Part shown: one piece after another, positions 24,314-33,029 of the stretch
Layout: the number at the start of each line of letters is the position of its first letter
How positions within the stretch are numbered: the first letter of the stretch is position 1
DNA from: Berkiella sp964496435
GTDB taxonomy: Bacteria; Pseudomonadota; Gammaproteobacteria; Berkiellales; Berkiellaceae
Length of the DNA stretch: 64,000 nt
NCBI GenBank assembly: GCA_964496435.1
Contig: CAZBZP010000015.1
Coordinates: 1-64,000 of the forward strand
Reading direction: 5' to 3'
The notes under the pieces: model-generated
The model's database searches: none
Told to the model about the DNA's origin: nothing
Seen by the model: the letters and a program-made list of their open reading frames with translations, nothing else
Made by a program: the position numbers and the translations under genes

Positions 24314-25033
24314 TTAAGCCGTTTCAGGAATTTTAACGCCTAATCTATAAGCCACTTCTTCATAAGCTTCAATCACACCGCCCATTTCTTTGCGAAATCT
24401 GTCTTTATCAAGCACTTTCTTGGTTTGCGCATCCCAAATGCGGCAACCATCTGGTGAGAATTCATCGCCTAAATACATTTGGCCGTTTGCAATACCAAAC
24501 TCAAGTTTGAAATCAACCAAGAGCAGGCCTGCATCTAAAAAGAGTTTTTTCAAAACTTCGTTGACGGCTAAAGTATAACGCTTCATCTCATCAATATCTT
24601 TTTGTGTTGCCCATTTAAAAGCAATGATTAAAGAATCATTCACCATAGGATCATGAAGCGCATCGTTTTTTAAGAAAAATTCGAATGTAGGAGGATTTAA
24701 TTCTAAACCAGACTCTACTCCAATACGGCGACATAAGCTGCCAGCAGCAATGTTACGCACCACACATTCAACAGGGATCATTTTTAATTTTCTAACGATA
24801 GAAGCATCATCAGATTGACGACGTATAAAATGATTAGGAATACCGTTTTTTGCTAAATGTTCCATAATAAAGGCATTGAAGTAATTATTTACCATGCCTT
24901 TTCTATCTAATTGCTCAATACGTTCACCATCAAAGGCTGAGGTATCATTACGAAAAACACAAAGTAATTCTTCGCTGTTATCAGTGGTGTAAAGGGATTT
25001 TGCTTTACCGGTGTAAAGTAATTCATTAGACAT
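24314..25033 (-). CDS. purC: Phosphoribosylaminoimidazole-succinocarboxamide synthase
   Basis: Purine biosynthesis step that joins aspartate to CAIR using ATP, giving SAICAR. Motifs: LLYTGKAKSLYTTD, RNDTSAFDGER, VECVVRNIAAGS, LLVDFKLEFG, GDEFSPDGCRIWD. 239 residues, normal length. The ATG at 25033 has AGGAG at good spacing; a TTG start at 25039 is unlikely. It overlaps the small bamC-like gene by eight bases. The order dapA-bamC-purC is the same as in E. coli. Confidence 0.96.
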   Translation of the reverse strand: MSNELLYTGKAKSLYTTDNSEELLCVFRNDTSAFDGERIEQLDRKGMVNNYFNAFIMEHLAKNGIPNHFIRRQSDDASIVRKLKMIPVECVVRNIAAGSLCRRIGVESGLELNPPTFEFFLKNDALHDPMVNDSLIIAFKWATQKDIDEMKRYTLAVNEVLKKLFLDAGLLLVDFKLEFGIANGQMYLGDEFSPDGCRIWDAQTKKVLDKDRFRKEMGGVIEAYEEVAYRLGVKIPETA

Positions 25034-25313
25034 GATCAACTCCTGCTAGCGGTGATGCAGTTAAAACGCCAAATCCTGGTGGCACCAAGGAAACGGGTTC
25101 CAATGAACCAAGAGGTGGCAAATTACCTGGGATGGGATAGAGAACGCTTTCTGTTGGCATGGATAATCCCGCAGGCACTTTTAAAGGAGCAACCAGACGA
25201 GAGTTCTTATAATCCATGTTACGATTTCTTAAAAAATCAGAACGTGATTGTATTTGTTGGCAACCAGACAATAGGATGAGCCCTATTATTAATCCTACTT
25301 TATTTAGCTTCAC
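25026..25313 (-). CDS. bamC: Miniature BamC-like lipoprotein
   Basis: Outer-membrane lipoprotein by its signal peptide and lipobox LLSGC (Cys18); the mature part is only about 78 residues. The segment VAPLKVPAGLSMPTESVLYP resembles the N-terminal unstructured part of BamC, which wraps BamD in the beta-barrel assembly complex. The two helix-grip domains that make up the rest of the ~340-residue E. coli protein are absent. Position between dapA and purC is that of bamC (nlpB), which strengthens the call. No frameshift is seen, so the short form looks genuine. It may be enough to bind BamD. Confidence 0.75.
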   Translation of the reverse strand: MKLNKVGLIIGLILLSGCQQIQSRSDFLRNRNMDYKNSRLVAPLKVPAGLSMPTESVLYPIPGNLPPLGSLEPVSLVPPGFGVLTASPLAGVDHV

Positions 25314-25322
25314 TGTTGACCT

Positions 25323-26195
25323 CTATATGTTCGCTGTTTTAAGTGCTTGTAACATTTTATCATGATGTTCAGCGCTTAAGGTGGTTAATGGTAAACGAAT
25401 ACCATTTTCAATTTTACCCATGTGATGCATCGCCCATTTAACCGGTATAGGATTTGGCTGTGCTATCAACATATGATGTAAGGGTTGTAATTTTTTATCT
25501 AATTCTTGGGCTTTATCCACTTCTTTCTTTAAGGCAAGTTGACACATTTCATGCATCGCCTTAGGAGCCACATTTGAGGTGATTGAAATCACACCATGGC
25601 CACCTTTACAAATAAATTCACATGCTGTTGGATCATCGCCGCTATAAAACATAAATCCAGATTTGCAGCTGTCTATTAAGCTCGTCAGCCGCGGAATATT
25701 ACCCGTGGCTTCTTTAATGCCCACAATGGTAGGCACTTTGGAAAGCGCAGCCACTGTTTCCGGCAACATGTCACATGCCGTGCGGGTTGGCACATTATAC
25801 AACAAAATGGGAATATTGACGGCTTTTGCAATTGCGCGGTAATGCTCGATTAAACCCTGCTGGGTAGGGCGATTGTAATAGGGTGTGACAATTAAGCAGG
25901 CATCTACACCTATATCTTTGGCTTCATGGGTCAGCTCTATGGTACTTGCTGTCGCATTGGTACCGGTACCCGCAATGATAGGAATACGTTTATTAGCAAC
26001 TTGATAAACCAGGGCAATCGCTCTTTGATGTTCATCCGGTGTCAGCGTTGCAGACTCCCCGGTTGTGCCACAAACAACAATCGCATCAGTACCTTCTTGA
26101 ATATGCCACTCAACGAGGGCTTTTAAGGCCTTTTCGTCAATTTCCCCATTGGGTTGCATAGGTGTAACTAAAGCGACACAGCTTCCTTTAAACAT
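25323..26195 (-). CDS. dapA: 4-hydroxy-tetrahydrodipicolinate synthase
   Basis: Condenses pyruvate with aspartate semialdehyde, first step of the lysine and meso-diaminopimelate branch. TIM-barrel protein with GTTGESATL, the tyrosine in LLYNVPTRT, the Schiff-base lysine in GIKEATG and GGHGVISITSN. The ATG at 26195 gives MFKGSCVALVTP and follows an AAGGGGTGG site; a GTG at 26204 is the alternative. 290 residues, normal. Followed by bamC and purC, and divergent from gcvR, as in E. coli. Confidence 0.96.
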   Translation of the reverse strand: MFKGSCVALVTPMQPNGEIDEKALKALVEWHIQEGTDAIVVCGTTGESATLTPDEHQRAIALVYQVANKRIPIIAGTGTNATASTIELTHEAKDIGVDACLIVTPYYNRPTQQGLIEHYRAIAKAVNIPILLYNVPTRTACDMLPETVAALSKVPTIVGIKEATGNIPRLTSLIDSCKSGFMFYSGDDPTACEFICKGGHGVISITSNVAPKAMHEMCQLALKKEVDKAQELDKKLQPLHHMLIAQPNPIPVKWAMHHMGKIENGIRLPLTTLSAEHHDKMLQALKTANI

Positions 26196-26368
26196 AATAA
26201 CCACCCCTTTGTGAAGTTATGTGCACGCTAACATGTCATGCCAGACAAGACAAGATAAGGCTTATTGAGAGCAAATGGTCAAGGGGAATATCACTCCAAG
26301 GCCCTTTGAGAAATGGTAAACTCTGCAACTAACACTGTTATATATGCTTATCATGGGTGAGACAAAAA

Positions 26369-26905
26369 ATGAGCGTGCATAATCAACATTATCTCGTCGT
26401 TACAGCTTTAGGTAGCGATCAAATTGGCGTTCTAGAGGCCTTTACTAAAACCTCTAAGCAATGTGGTTGCAACATACTAGAAAGCAAGCTGGCTACCATG
26501 GGTGAGGAATGCTCCATTTTGCTTCATCTCTCTGGCAGCTGGAATACCGTAGCCAAATTAGAGGCAGCGCTGCCCAGCTTAGGCGAACAATATGGTTTTC
26601 ATATTCAAAGCAAAAGAACCCTGCCGCGCAAAAAAAATCATGCTCTCCCCTATCAAGTGCAAGTCGTCGCTCAAGATAGAGCCGGCATCATAAATGAACT
26701 TGCCACTTTCTTTACGCAGCAAGGCATTTATATCGATCAGATGGATTGTGAAACTTATAACGCCAAAAACCAAACCACCATGACCAATATTAGTTTTATA
26801 GTTAACATCCCTGCCAAAGGGCATATCGCTAGCATCAGAGAGCGGTTTATGGTTTATTGTGAGGATAGGAACCTAGATGCAGTTTTAGAACCCTTTAAAA
26901 ACTAA
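26369..26905 (+). CDS. gcvR: Glycine cleavage system regulator GcvR-like (two ACT domains)
   Basis: Two tandem ACT domains, residues about 5-80 and 92-170, typical of GcvR, which binds and antagonises GcvA. LVVTALGSDQIGVLEAF opens the first and VQVVAQDRAGIINELATFF the second. The order dapA / gcvR / bcp matches E. coli. No gcvA or gcv genes are visible here, so the exact target is unknown. The ATG at 26369 has GGTGAG upstream; a GTG at 26357 is less likely. 178 residues. Confidence 0.85.
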   Translation: MSVHNQHYLVVTALGSDQIGVLEAFTKTSKQCGCNILESKLATMGEECSILLHLSGSWNTVAKLEAALPSLGEQYGFHIQSKRTLPRKKNHALPYQVQVVAQDRAGIINELATFFTQQGIYIDQMDCETYNAKNQTTMTNISFIVNIPAKGHIASIRERFMVYCEDRNLDAVLEPFKN

Positions 26906-26925
26906 AAAATAAGAACATTATCTAA

Positions 26926-27393
26926 ATGAAAAAGATAGCACTGAACAAAGCGCTTCCCAAAAGTTCATTTATATCTACGTCTAACGAAATTACCAGTTTT
27001 GCCGATTTTAAGGGCCAAGCCCTTGTTATCTATTTTTATCCAAGAGATAACACACCTGGCTGCACCCAAGAAGGCCAAGATTTTGCAAGCCTTTATAAAA
27101 ACTTTACAAAGCTCAAAGCACAAATTATTGGTATCTCAAGAGATAGTATTAGCTCTCATGAAAAATTCATTAGCAAATACGATTTTCCCTTCCCCTTAAT
27201 TGCAGATGAAGATGAAACACTATGCAATGCTTTTGAGGTGATAAAGGAGAAAAATATGTATGGCAAAAAAGTGATGGGTATTGAACGCAGCACTTTTTTA
27301 ATCGATAAAGAAGGTATCGTGCGCCACAGTTGGCGTAAAGTGAAAGTTGAAAATCATGCCAAGGAAGTGTTGGCTGCCTTAAAGGAATTATAA
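26926..27393 (+). CDS. bcp: Peroxiredoxin Bcp/PrxQ
   Basis: Thiol peroxidase that reduces hydrogen peroxide and organic peroxides. The peroxidatic site is Cys46 in DNTPGCTQEGQDF; supporting residues are FYPRD and a later Arg/Trp region (VRHSWRKVK). E. coli Bcp has its resolving Cys five residues after the peroxidatic Cys; here that position is Gln51, and the only other Cys is Cys100. So it may work by a 1-Cys mechanism. 155 residues, normal length. Follows gcvR by 20 bases, as in E. coli. Confidence 0.92.
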   Translation: MKKIALNKALPKSSFISTSNEITSFADFKGQALVIYFYPRDNTPGCTQEGQDFASLYKNFTKLKAQIIGISRDSISSHEKFISKYDFPFPLIADEDETLCNAFEVIKEKNMYGKKVMGIERSTFLIDKEGIVRHSWRKVKVENHAKEVLAALKEL

Positions 27394-27409
27394 TTTTTTC
27401 GCTTCATAA

Positions 27410-27536
27410 TTAATTGAGAATGAGGTGTCCAAGGATATTGAATGGCGTGTGGGGGAACACTTTTTTGATGGCGTAGCCATGAAACAAAGTTGTTCTCCCA
27501 TACGTCCCGCGGTAATTGCCCCTCATACTCAATTAA
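27410..27536. repeat. 127-bp near-palindromic element (long hairpin)
   Basis: Ends TTAATTGAG (27410-27418) and CTCAATTAA (27528-27536) are perfectly complementary. Inside, ATGAGG pairs with CCTCAT, CGTGTGGG with CCCATACG (allowing one G-U), GAACA with TGTTC, and the centre GATGGC/GCCAT is closed by GTA. The whole spacer between bcp and phoH can therefore fold as one hairpin in DNA or RNA. No coding sequence. It could be a miniature transposable element or a structured RNA. Confidence 0.6.
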
Positions 27537-27560
27537 AATTTACATCAAGGACGAGAACAG

Positions 27561-28976
27561 ATGGCAAAAAGAACTAAATCATTAATTGATGAAAAACGCT
27601 TATTTGTTTTAGATACCAATGTCCTGGTTCACGATCCAACCGCCCTCTTTCGATTTAAAGAACATGATGTTTATCTTCCCATGGTTGTACTTGAAGAGTT
27701 GGATCAGGGTAAAAAAGGCTTATCTGATACCGCGCGCAACGTCCGTGAAGTCAACCGCTATTTAGATGGTCTTATTAAAAACACCAGCGATATATTTAAT
27801 GGGATCCCCTTAATTTTCCCTGGACAACTGAATAAAGCTTTTACTTTACCCACCGGTAAACTCTTTTTTCAACGCGAAGAAATAACTTCGATTTTGCCTT
27901 CTTCCTTGCCGGGCAGCAAACCTGATAATTCGGTTTTAGCAACAGTGTTATCCTTACAAGCAAAGCACCAACATACCACTGTCACCTTGGTGTCTAAAGA
28001 TATTAACTTGCGGATTAAAGCTGCTGTTTTAGGAATACATGCTGAAGATTACTATAACGATCAAGTCTTAGATGATATCAATCTCATGTATTCAGGCATT
28101 GTCGAATTGCCCCCCAATTTTTGGGAAAAGCACGGCAAAGAGATGTCTTCCTGGAAAGAAAATGGCCGTACCTTTTACAAAATTACCGGGCCCGCTATTT
28201 CACATTGGTTTAGCAACCTCTGCTTGTATAGTGAAAAAGATAATTTTGAGGCTATTGTCAAAGAAGTCAATAATGATGTTGCCATTATCGAATATGTAAA
28301 AGATTATCGTAAACACCGTAACAAAGTATGTGGCATCACGGCGCGAAACCGTGAACAGAACTTTGCACTTAATTTATTGATGGATCCTGATATTGATTTT
28401 GTCACCCTGGTAGGTGCTGCTGGCACGGGCAAAACACTCTTAACCTTGGCCGCAGGCCTTGCTCAAACCATTGAACAAAACCTTTACCGGGAAATCATTA
28501 TGACCCGCGTCACTGTACCTGTGGGTGAAGATATTGGCTTTTTGCCCGGCACCGAAGAAGAAAAAATGACGCCATGGATGGGCGCCTTAATGGACAACCT
28601 TGAAGTGCTAACAGAGTCATTAGAGCACGAAAGCAAAGATCACAGCAAAAACACCGAATGGCTACAAAATCGCATTCGTATTCGCTCGCTTAATTTTATG
28701 CGCGGCAGAACATTTTTGCATAAATTCATTATCATCGATGAAGCGCAAAACTTAACGGCCAAGCAAATGCAAACCTTAGTAACCCGCGCGGGTCCAGGCT
28801 CTAAAATTGTTTGTTTAGGTAATATCAATCAAATTGATACGCCATATTTAACAGGCACCACATCAGGTTTAACTTATGTCGTGCAATGTTTTAAGAGTTG
28901 GGAACACAGCGGTCATATCACCCTTGCTCGGGGTGAGCGTTCAAGATTAGCCGATCATGCGATTAAAGTGTTGTAG
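27561..28976 (+). CDS. PhoH-like ATPase with N-terminal PIN domain
   Basis: PhoH2-type protein. Residues 1-145 form a PIN RNase domain with acidic motifs (VLDTNVLVHD, VVLEELDQGK, DNSVLATV, VSKDINLR). Residues 240-471 form the PhoH/SF1-type ATPase with Walker A GAAGTGKT and Walker B FIIIDEAQN. 471 residues, normal. The domains together suggest an RNA helicase/ribonuclease, partly characterised in other bacteria. Stands between bcp and the convergent perM. Its stop lies inside a perfect hairpin. Confidence 0.93.
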   Translation: MAKRTKSLIDEKRLFVLDTNVLVHDPTALFRFKEHDVYLPMVVLEELDQGKKGLSDTARNVREVNRYLDGLIKNTSDIFNGIPLIFPGQLNKAFTLPTGKLFFQREEITSILPSSLPGSKPDNSVLATVLSLQAKHQHTTVTLVSKDINLRIKAAVLGIHAEDYYNDQVLDDINLMYSGIVELPPNFWEKHGKEMSSWKENGRTFYKITGPAISHWFSNLCLYSEKDNFEAIVKEVNNDVAIIEYVKDYRKHRNKVCGITARNREQNFALNLLMDPDIDFVTLVGAAGTGKTLLTLAAGLAQTIEQNLYREIIMTRVTVPVGEDIGFLPGTEEEKMTPWMGALMDNLEVLTESLEHESKDHSKNTEWLQNRIRIRSLNFMRGRTFLHKFIIIDEAQNLTAKQMQTLVTRAGPGSKIVCLGNINQIDTPYLTGTTSGLTYVVQCFKSWEHSGHITLARGERSRLADHAIKVL

Positions 28977-28994
28977 TTGATGCTACAACACTTT
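28965..28994. terminator. Terminator-like hairpin overlapping the phoH stop codon
   Basis: Perfect 12-bp inverted repeat AAAGTGTTGTAG and its complement, with a six-base loop. The phoH stop TAG (28974-28976) ends the left arm. The convergent perM gene ends at 29010. Confidence 0.65.
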
Positions 28995-29009
28995 CAGGAG
29001 TGGATTAAG

Positions 29010-30065
29010 TTATCCGAATTGTTTGCGCGGCCATGCTTCAAGGATTGCCTTCACTAAAATCGCTAATGGTATCGCAAAAAACACGCCCCAAAAGCCCCAC
29101 CAACCACCAAAGACTAAAATAGCCACAATAATCGCTAAAGGATGAATATGTACGGCGCCAGAGAATAATAAAGGAACCAATAATACGCCATCTATAGTTT
29201 GCACAATGCCATAAGCAACCAACAAATAAGCAAATTGCTCTTCAAGCCCCCATTGGAAGAAAGCAACCAAAACAACAGGTATGGTAACCACAACGGCCCC
29301 AATATAGGGAATGAGCACTGAAAGACCGACCAACACCGCCAACAAAGCTGAATAACGCATGTGGAAACAATAAAAAACAAGATAGGTTGCCAAGCCAACC
29401 AGAAAGACTTCGGCACCCTTGCCGCGGATATAATTACCAATTTGCTTATGCACTTCTTTACCGACCACAGAGAGTAATTGCCTGTCTGTGGGTAAATAAT
29501 TCAGCAGCCAATTTAAAATCAGGCGGTAGTCCTTTAAAAAGAAAAAAACCATCAAAGGTACCAACACCACATAAACGATAATGGCCAATACGCTTGGCAA
29601 GGAAGCCAAAGAAACCGCAAACATAGTTTTACCTGAGGTTTTTATTTGCAGCAAAAAGCTTGCTACCCAGCCATCAATGGTTTCTTTTGTTAAATATTCA
29701 GGAAATTTTTCAGGCATCAAATAGAGAAAGTGCTGAAAAGTGGTGACCATATTGGGAAATTCTTCAAATAAGCGCAAAAGCTGATCCCAAATGATTGGCC
29801 ACAATATTAAAAGCCCGCTTAAAAAGACGCCCAAAAAGGCGCCATAGACTATCAGCATGGCCGCCATGCGTGGTACTTTACATTTGATAAGTAAATTGGC
29901 AACCCACTGCAGCAAGTAGGCAATGACGATACTGGCTATCACGGGGGCTAAAATATTGCCCATCGTGGTAAGAAGTATGACGCCACCTGCAAGAAGGATC
30001 AGTAGTAAGACAACTTGTGGATCAGAAAAGTAGCGTTGACCCCAACCTTTCATTACAGTCAGCAC
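29010..30065 (-). CDS. perM: AI-2E family transporter / PerM-like permease
   Basis: Multi-pass inner-membrane protein of the UPF0118/AI-2E exporter family, about eight helices, with family motifs PLMVFFFLKD, GKEVHKQIGNYIRGKG and FGGWWGFWGVFFAIPL. E. coli perM stands next to bepA (yfgC) in the same divergent arrangement, so the name follows position as well as sequence. Start uncertain: GTG at 30065 has GGGGGA upstream, while ATG at 30053 is also possible. 351 residues. Transport substrate unknown. Confidence 0.87.
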   Translation of the reverse strand: MLTVMKGWGQRYFSDPQVVLLLILLAGGVILLTTMGNILAPVIASIVIAYLLQWVANLLIKCKVPRMAAMLIVYGAFLGVFLSGLLILWPIIWDQLLRLFEEFPNMVTTFQHFLYLMPEKFPEYLTKETIDGWVASFLLQIKTSGKTMFAVSLASLPSVLAIIVYVVLVPLMVFFFLKDYRLILNWLLNYLPTDRQLLSVVGKEVHKQIGNYIRGKGAEVFLVGLATYLVFYCFHMRYSALLAVLVGLSVLIPYIGAVVVTIPVVLVAFFQWGLEEQFAYLLVAYGIVQTIDGVLLVPLLFSGAVHIHPLAIIVAILVFGGWWGFWGVFFAIPLAILVKAILEAWPRKQFG

Positions 30066-30156
30066 AAGTCCCCCAGGAAATAATTAGTTAATTTACTAAG
30101 CAAAAAGATAGATGCCCAAGCAGATTCACTTTTTGTAGGTTAAAATACTTGATAGC

Positions 30157-31647
30157 ATGCAAAGATTATACGATACAAATCCTTTGAACAACGAGAAGAA
30201 CAATATTCAAAAGTTCTTTCTTTTTCTTTGCCTATTTCTCACTTTAAGTCTAGCGCCCAGTCGCCTCCTTTCTGGGGATCTGCCTGATCTTGGTAATTCG
30301 GCCAGCGCCATCTTAACGCCCGCACAAGAAGTGGAGTTAGGAACTTCTATCATGAAGGAGTTAAGACAAGCTCAAATCATCTCAAAGGATGTTTATGTCA
30401 ACCAATACATACAAGGCTTGGGGTATCGCTTACTAGCAACCCAAGGCCAAGCCCAATCGGCTTATCATTTCTTTGTTGTTGAAGACTCCACCATCAATGC
30501 CTTTGCACTACCTGGTGGCTTTGTAGGTGTGAATAGCGGACTCATTCTTGCCAGTGAAACAGAAAGCGAATTAGCAGGCGTGCTAGCGCATGAGGTCGCA
30601 CACGTTCAGCAAAAACACATGGCCCGTATGTATGAACATATGGGACGTATGCGTTTATCCACCATTGCCGGCATGGTTGCAGCAGCCATGTTAGCAACGC
30701 AAAATGCACAAGCCGCATCAGGTGCCATGGCAGCGACAATGGCGGGTAGCCAGCAAGCCATGATCAATTACACCCGTGAACATGAAAAAGAAGCCGACTA
30801 TATCGGTATCGTGGCTTTAAGAAAGGCTGGCTTTGATCCCAACGGCATGCCTGCTTTTTTTCACCGCATGTCCCAAGAAACCCGTTTCTATGGTAACCAC
30901 TTACCAGAATATTTATTAACCCACCCATTAACCGAAAATCGCTTAATGGAAGCCCAATCTCGCGCCAGCAGTTTCCCTTACAAGCAAGTGCCTGATAGCT
31001 TGCAGTATCATCTGGTACAAGCGCGGCTATTAGCAGATACCTTCTCAACCCCACAAGAAGCAAGCGAGCATTTTGCTAAAAAATTAGCCAAAGGAAATTA
31101 TCGAAATCGTACAGGTACGCTTTATGGTTATGCGATTTCACTGATAGAAGCCGGTAAAGCACTTGAAGCAAAACCCTATTTAGATGAGTTGATTCAACAA
31201 TCACCTAATCAACCCTTGTTTCAATTGGCTTACGCACAGATGGAAATGTCGCAACAACAAACAGCTGAGGCGCTTTCTCGTCTGGCCAATACTCTGCAGA
31301 ATCATCCACATAATTATGCGCTCACTTATACCTATTGCGAATCGCTTATTAAGTACGGACAAGCCAATAAAGCGATTGGTATTTTAAGAAGCCAAGTGGC
31401 CAGAAAAAATCCCAGCAGTGCTTTTTGGCTTTTGCTTTCTAATGCCTATGCCCAAACCAAAAACCAGCTTCAAGCGCATCTTGCCCAAGCCCAATACCTC
31501 AAAGCCCAAGGAGACCTCCAAGGGGCAGCTATTCAACTTAGAATGGCCAAGAAAGTGGCAAGCTTGAGTGCACAAGAAAAGCGTCAGGTTGAGTCTGAGT
31601 TGAAAGACATACAAACTAAGATCGACGCCAAGCCATCTAAATCATAA
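30157..31647 (+). CDS. bepA: Periplasmic M48 metalloprotease BepA with TPR domain
   Basis: Protease and chaperone that helps assemble or clear the LptD outer-membrane protein. A signal anchor lies at about residues 20-42. The zinc site HEVAH (in LAHEVAHVQQKH) is followed by the third ligand Glu in EHEKEADYIG. The C-terminal half (residues about 290-485) carries TPR-like helices, as in E. coli BepA. 496 residues, normal. Divergent from perM as in E. coli, which supports the name. Confidence 0.93.
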   Translation: MQRLYDTNPLNNEKNNIQKFFLFLCLFLTLSLAPSRLLSGDLPDLGNSASAILTPAQEVELGTSIMKELRQAQIISKDVYVNQYIQGLGYRLLATQGQAQSAYHFFVVEDSTINAFALPGGFVGVNSGLILASETESELAGVLAHEVAHVQQKHMARMYEHMGRMRLSTIAGMVAAAMLATQNAQAASGAMAATMAGSQQAMINYTREHEKEADYIGIVALRKAGFDPNGMPAFFHRMSQETRFYGNHLPEYLLTHPLTENRLMEAQSRASSFPYKQVPDSLQYHLVQARLLADTFSTPQEASEHFAKKLAKGNYRNRTGTLYGYAISLIEAGKALEAKPYLDELIQQSPNQPLFQLAYAQMEMSQQQTAEALSRLANTLQNHPHNYALTYTYCESLIKYGQANKAIGILRSQVARKNPSSAFWLLLSNAYAQTKNQLQAHLAQAQYLKAQGDLQGAAIQLRMAKKVASLSAQEKRQVESELKDIQTKIDAKPSKS

Positions 31648-31703
31648 ATAACTTGATTCGTGTCATGCCCAAGCATTTGCGCAGGCGGATGTTAAGGGCA
31701 TTT

Positions 31704-31936
31704 TTATACACAATTTCTGTGGATAAGTCTGTGAAGAACAATGTGAACAAGGCAACGAGCCCTTTATTTTCGTACGTTTAGGGCTTATGCACAAATCTTG
31801 CCCACTTTATTTTTTTGTTAGTTTTTCAATAAGTTCCCGAACAACTATTTCAAAAGCGAAGTCTTTTTTAAGGTAGTTGTCAGGTTTTATTACATGCTGG
31901 TTGCTTAACTATTATTAATGAACAAGCTGTGGATAA
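31704..31936. other. Cluster of four DnaA boxes in AT-rich spacer
   Basis: Four perfect TTATNCACA matches occur in 233 bases: TTATACACA at 31704-31712, TGTGGATAA (reverse) at 31718-31726, TTATGCACA at 31785-31793 and TGTGGATAA (reverse) at 31928-31936. The first two form an inverted pair five bases apart. Between them are AT-rich stretches (about 31800-31830). About two chance matches would be expected in the whole 64 kb. The spacer 31648-31957 has no other gene. It could be a replication origin, a DnaA titration site or a reactivation site. Confidence 0.7.
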
Positions 31937-31957
31937 GTTTTTGGGACTAAAAAGGAA

Positions 31958-32788
31958 TTAGAGTCTTAATTCCTTTAATTTGTTTAAAACTTCCCGTTGA
32001 TTTGCATCAATAATAACTTGGTTTTGACTTTGTTGTTCTTTGAGACTATGACTAAAACGCAGGACGCTTTGCTGTTGTTCTAAAACCACATCTGGCACAT
32101 CACCAGGCTTAACATCAGCATGTTGTTCTACCATCAAAGCAGCAAGTTCAAATAAAGAGATTTCACGTTGTTTTAAGAAACTTTCTAGCACTTGAGCCCC
32201 AGTGATAGGACACAAATCACTAGGCTTTAGGTTCTTATTATTAATGACAGATGCTTTAGCACCCTTCTCTATCAAAAAGGAAGCAGAAGGCATGCAATTA
32301 TATCTGGCCGCCCAATGAAGAGGAGTATCTCCAGCATGATCTACAACTTGGTTAAGATCAAAACCTGCGCTTAAGAATAAGCGCAAACTTTCCGTATCGT
32401 GCTTATAAACAGCCATATGGAGTGGCGTAACCCCTTTCACTGTGCCCCAAGTGCACAATGCAGGCATGGCCTCAAAAAGCACCCTTACAATCTCAGGGTG
32501 ACCATCTGCTTTGCCCAAACCTTGTGCATAATGTAAAGGGTTTTGGCCTAAGCTATCGGTTTGCCATAAATTAACTTGCTTTGAAATCATCAGATTAAGC
32601 GCATTTAACATGCCATATTGCGCCACGAGGTGAACACAAGCAATTAAGTGCGGCTCTCCTGTTTGAGACGTCAATTTCACTTGAAAATTAAGCTCTTCAT
32701 CTTTTAGCGCTGCCAAGCTCTCAATAACCTTATCCTCATCACGACTCATGACTGCTTGATATAAGGCCCATTGTGCTTCTAAAGACAT
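31958..32788 (-). CDS. Ankyrin-repeat protein
   Basis: 276 residues with about four ankyrin repeats in the first 190: SLGQNPLHYAQG, GVTPLHMAVYKHDTESLRLF and GDTPLHWAARYNCMPSASFL are the clearest TPLH-type units. The last 85 residues are helical and glutamine-rich. No signal peptide or membrane segment. Ankyrin proteins of intracellular Legionellales are often secreted by the type IVB system to bind host proteins, so this is an effector candidate; the target is unknown. It lies between the DnaA-box cluster and a large hydrolase gene. Confidence 0.82.
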   Translation of the reverse strand: MSLEAQWALYQAVMSRDEDKVIESLAALKDEELNFQVKLTSQTGEPHLIACVHLVAQYGMLNALNLMISKQVNLWQTDSLGQNPLHYAQGLGKADGHPEIVRVLFEAMPALCTWGTVKGVTPLHMAVYKHDTESLRLFLSAGFDLNQVVDHAGDTPLHWAARYNCMPSASFLIEKGAKASVINNKNLKPSDLCPITGAQVLESFLKQREISLFELAALMVEQHADVKPGDVPDVVLEQQQSVLRFSHSLKEQQSQNQVIIDANQREVLNKLKELRL

Positions 32789-32933
32789 CGCTTTGACTCC
32801 CTAAAGGTCGGTAAGTGACAGGAGGGTCAAGAATAAACGATGTTTACGACATTTGTAAAGCTAACTTTTATTTTAAATATGCGTTGATATACAACATTTT
32901 TATCTGCTTTTTATCACACTTAGTCAGCCACAT

Positions 32934-32968
32934 AGTGAATGAACGCTCACTTTCAGCATAATATGCTG
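32934..32968 (+). promoter_or_regulatory. Two adjacent palindromes upstream of the 33030 gene
   Basis: AGTGA (32934-32938) is inverted as TCACT (32947-32951) around a TGAACGCTCA core similar to TetR-family operators. Next to it CAGCATA-A-TATGCTG (32954-32968) is a perfect palindrome. Both lie 60-100 bases before the large gene. Candidate operators only. Confidence 0.4.
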
Positions 32969-33029
32969 CATAGGAAACTTTTTTCACAAATTATGGTTCT
33001 AATAAATATAGAAAAGCATGGGGTAAATA

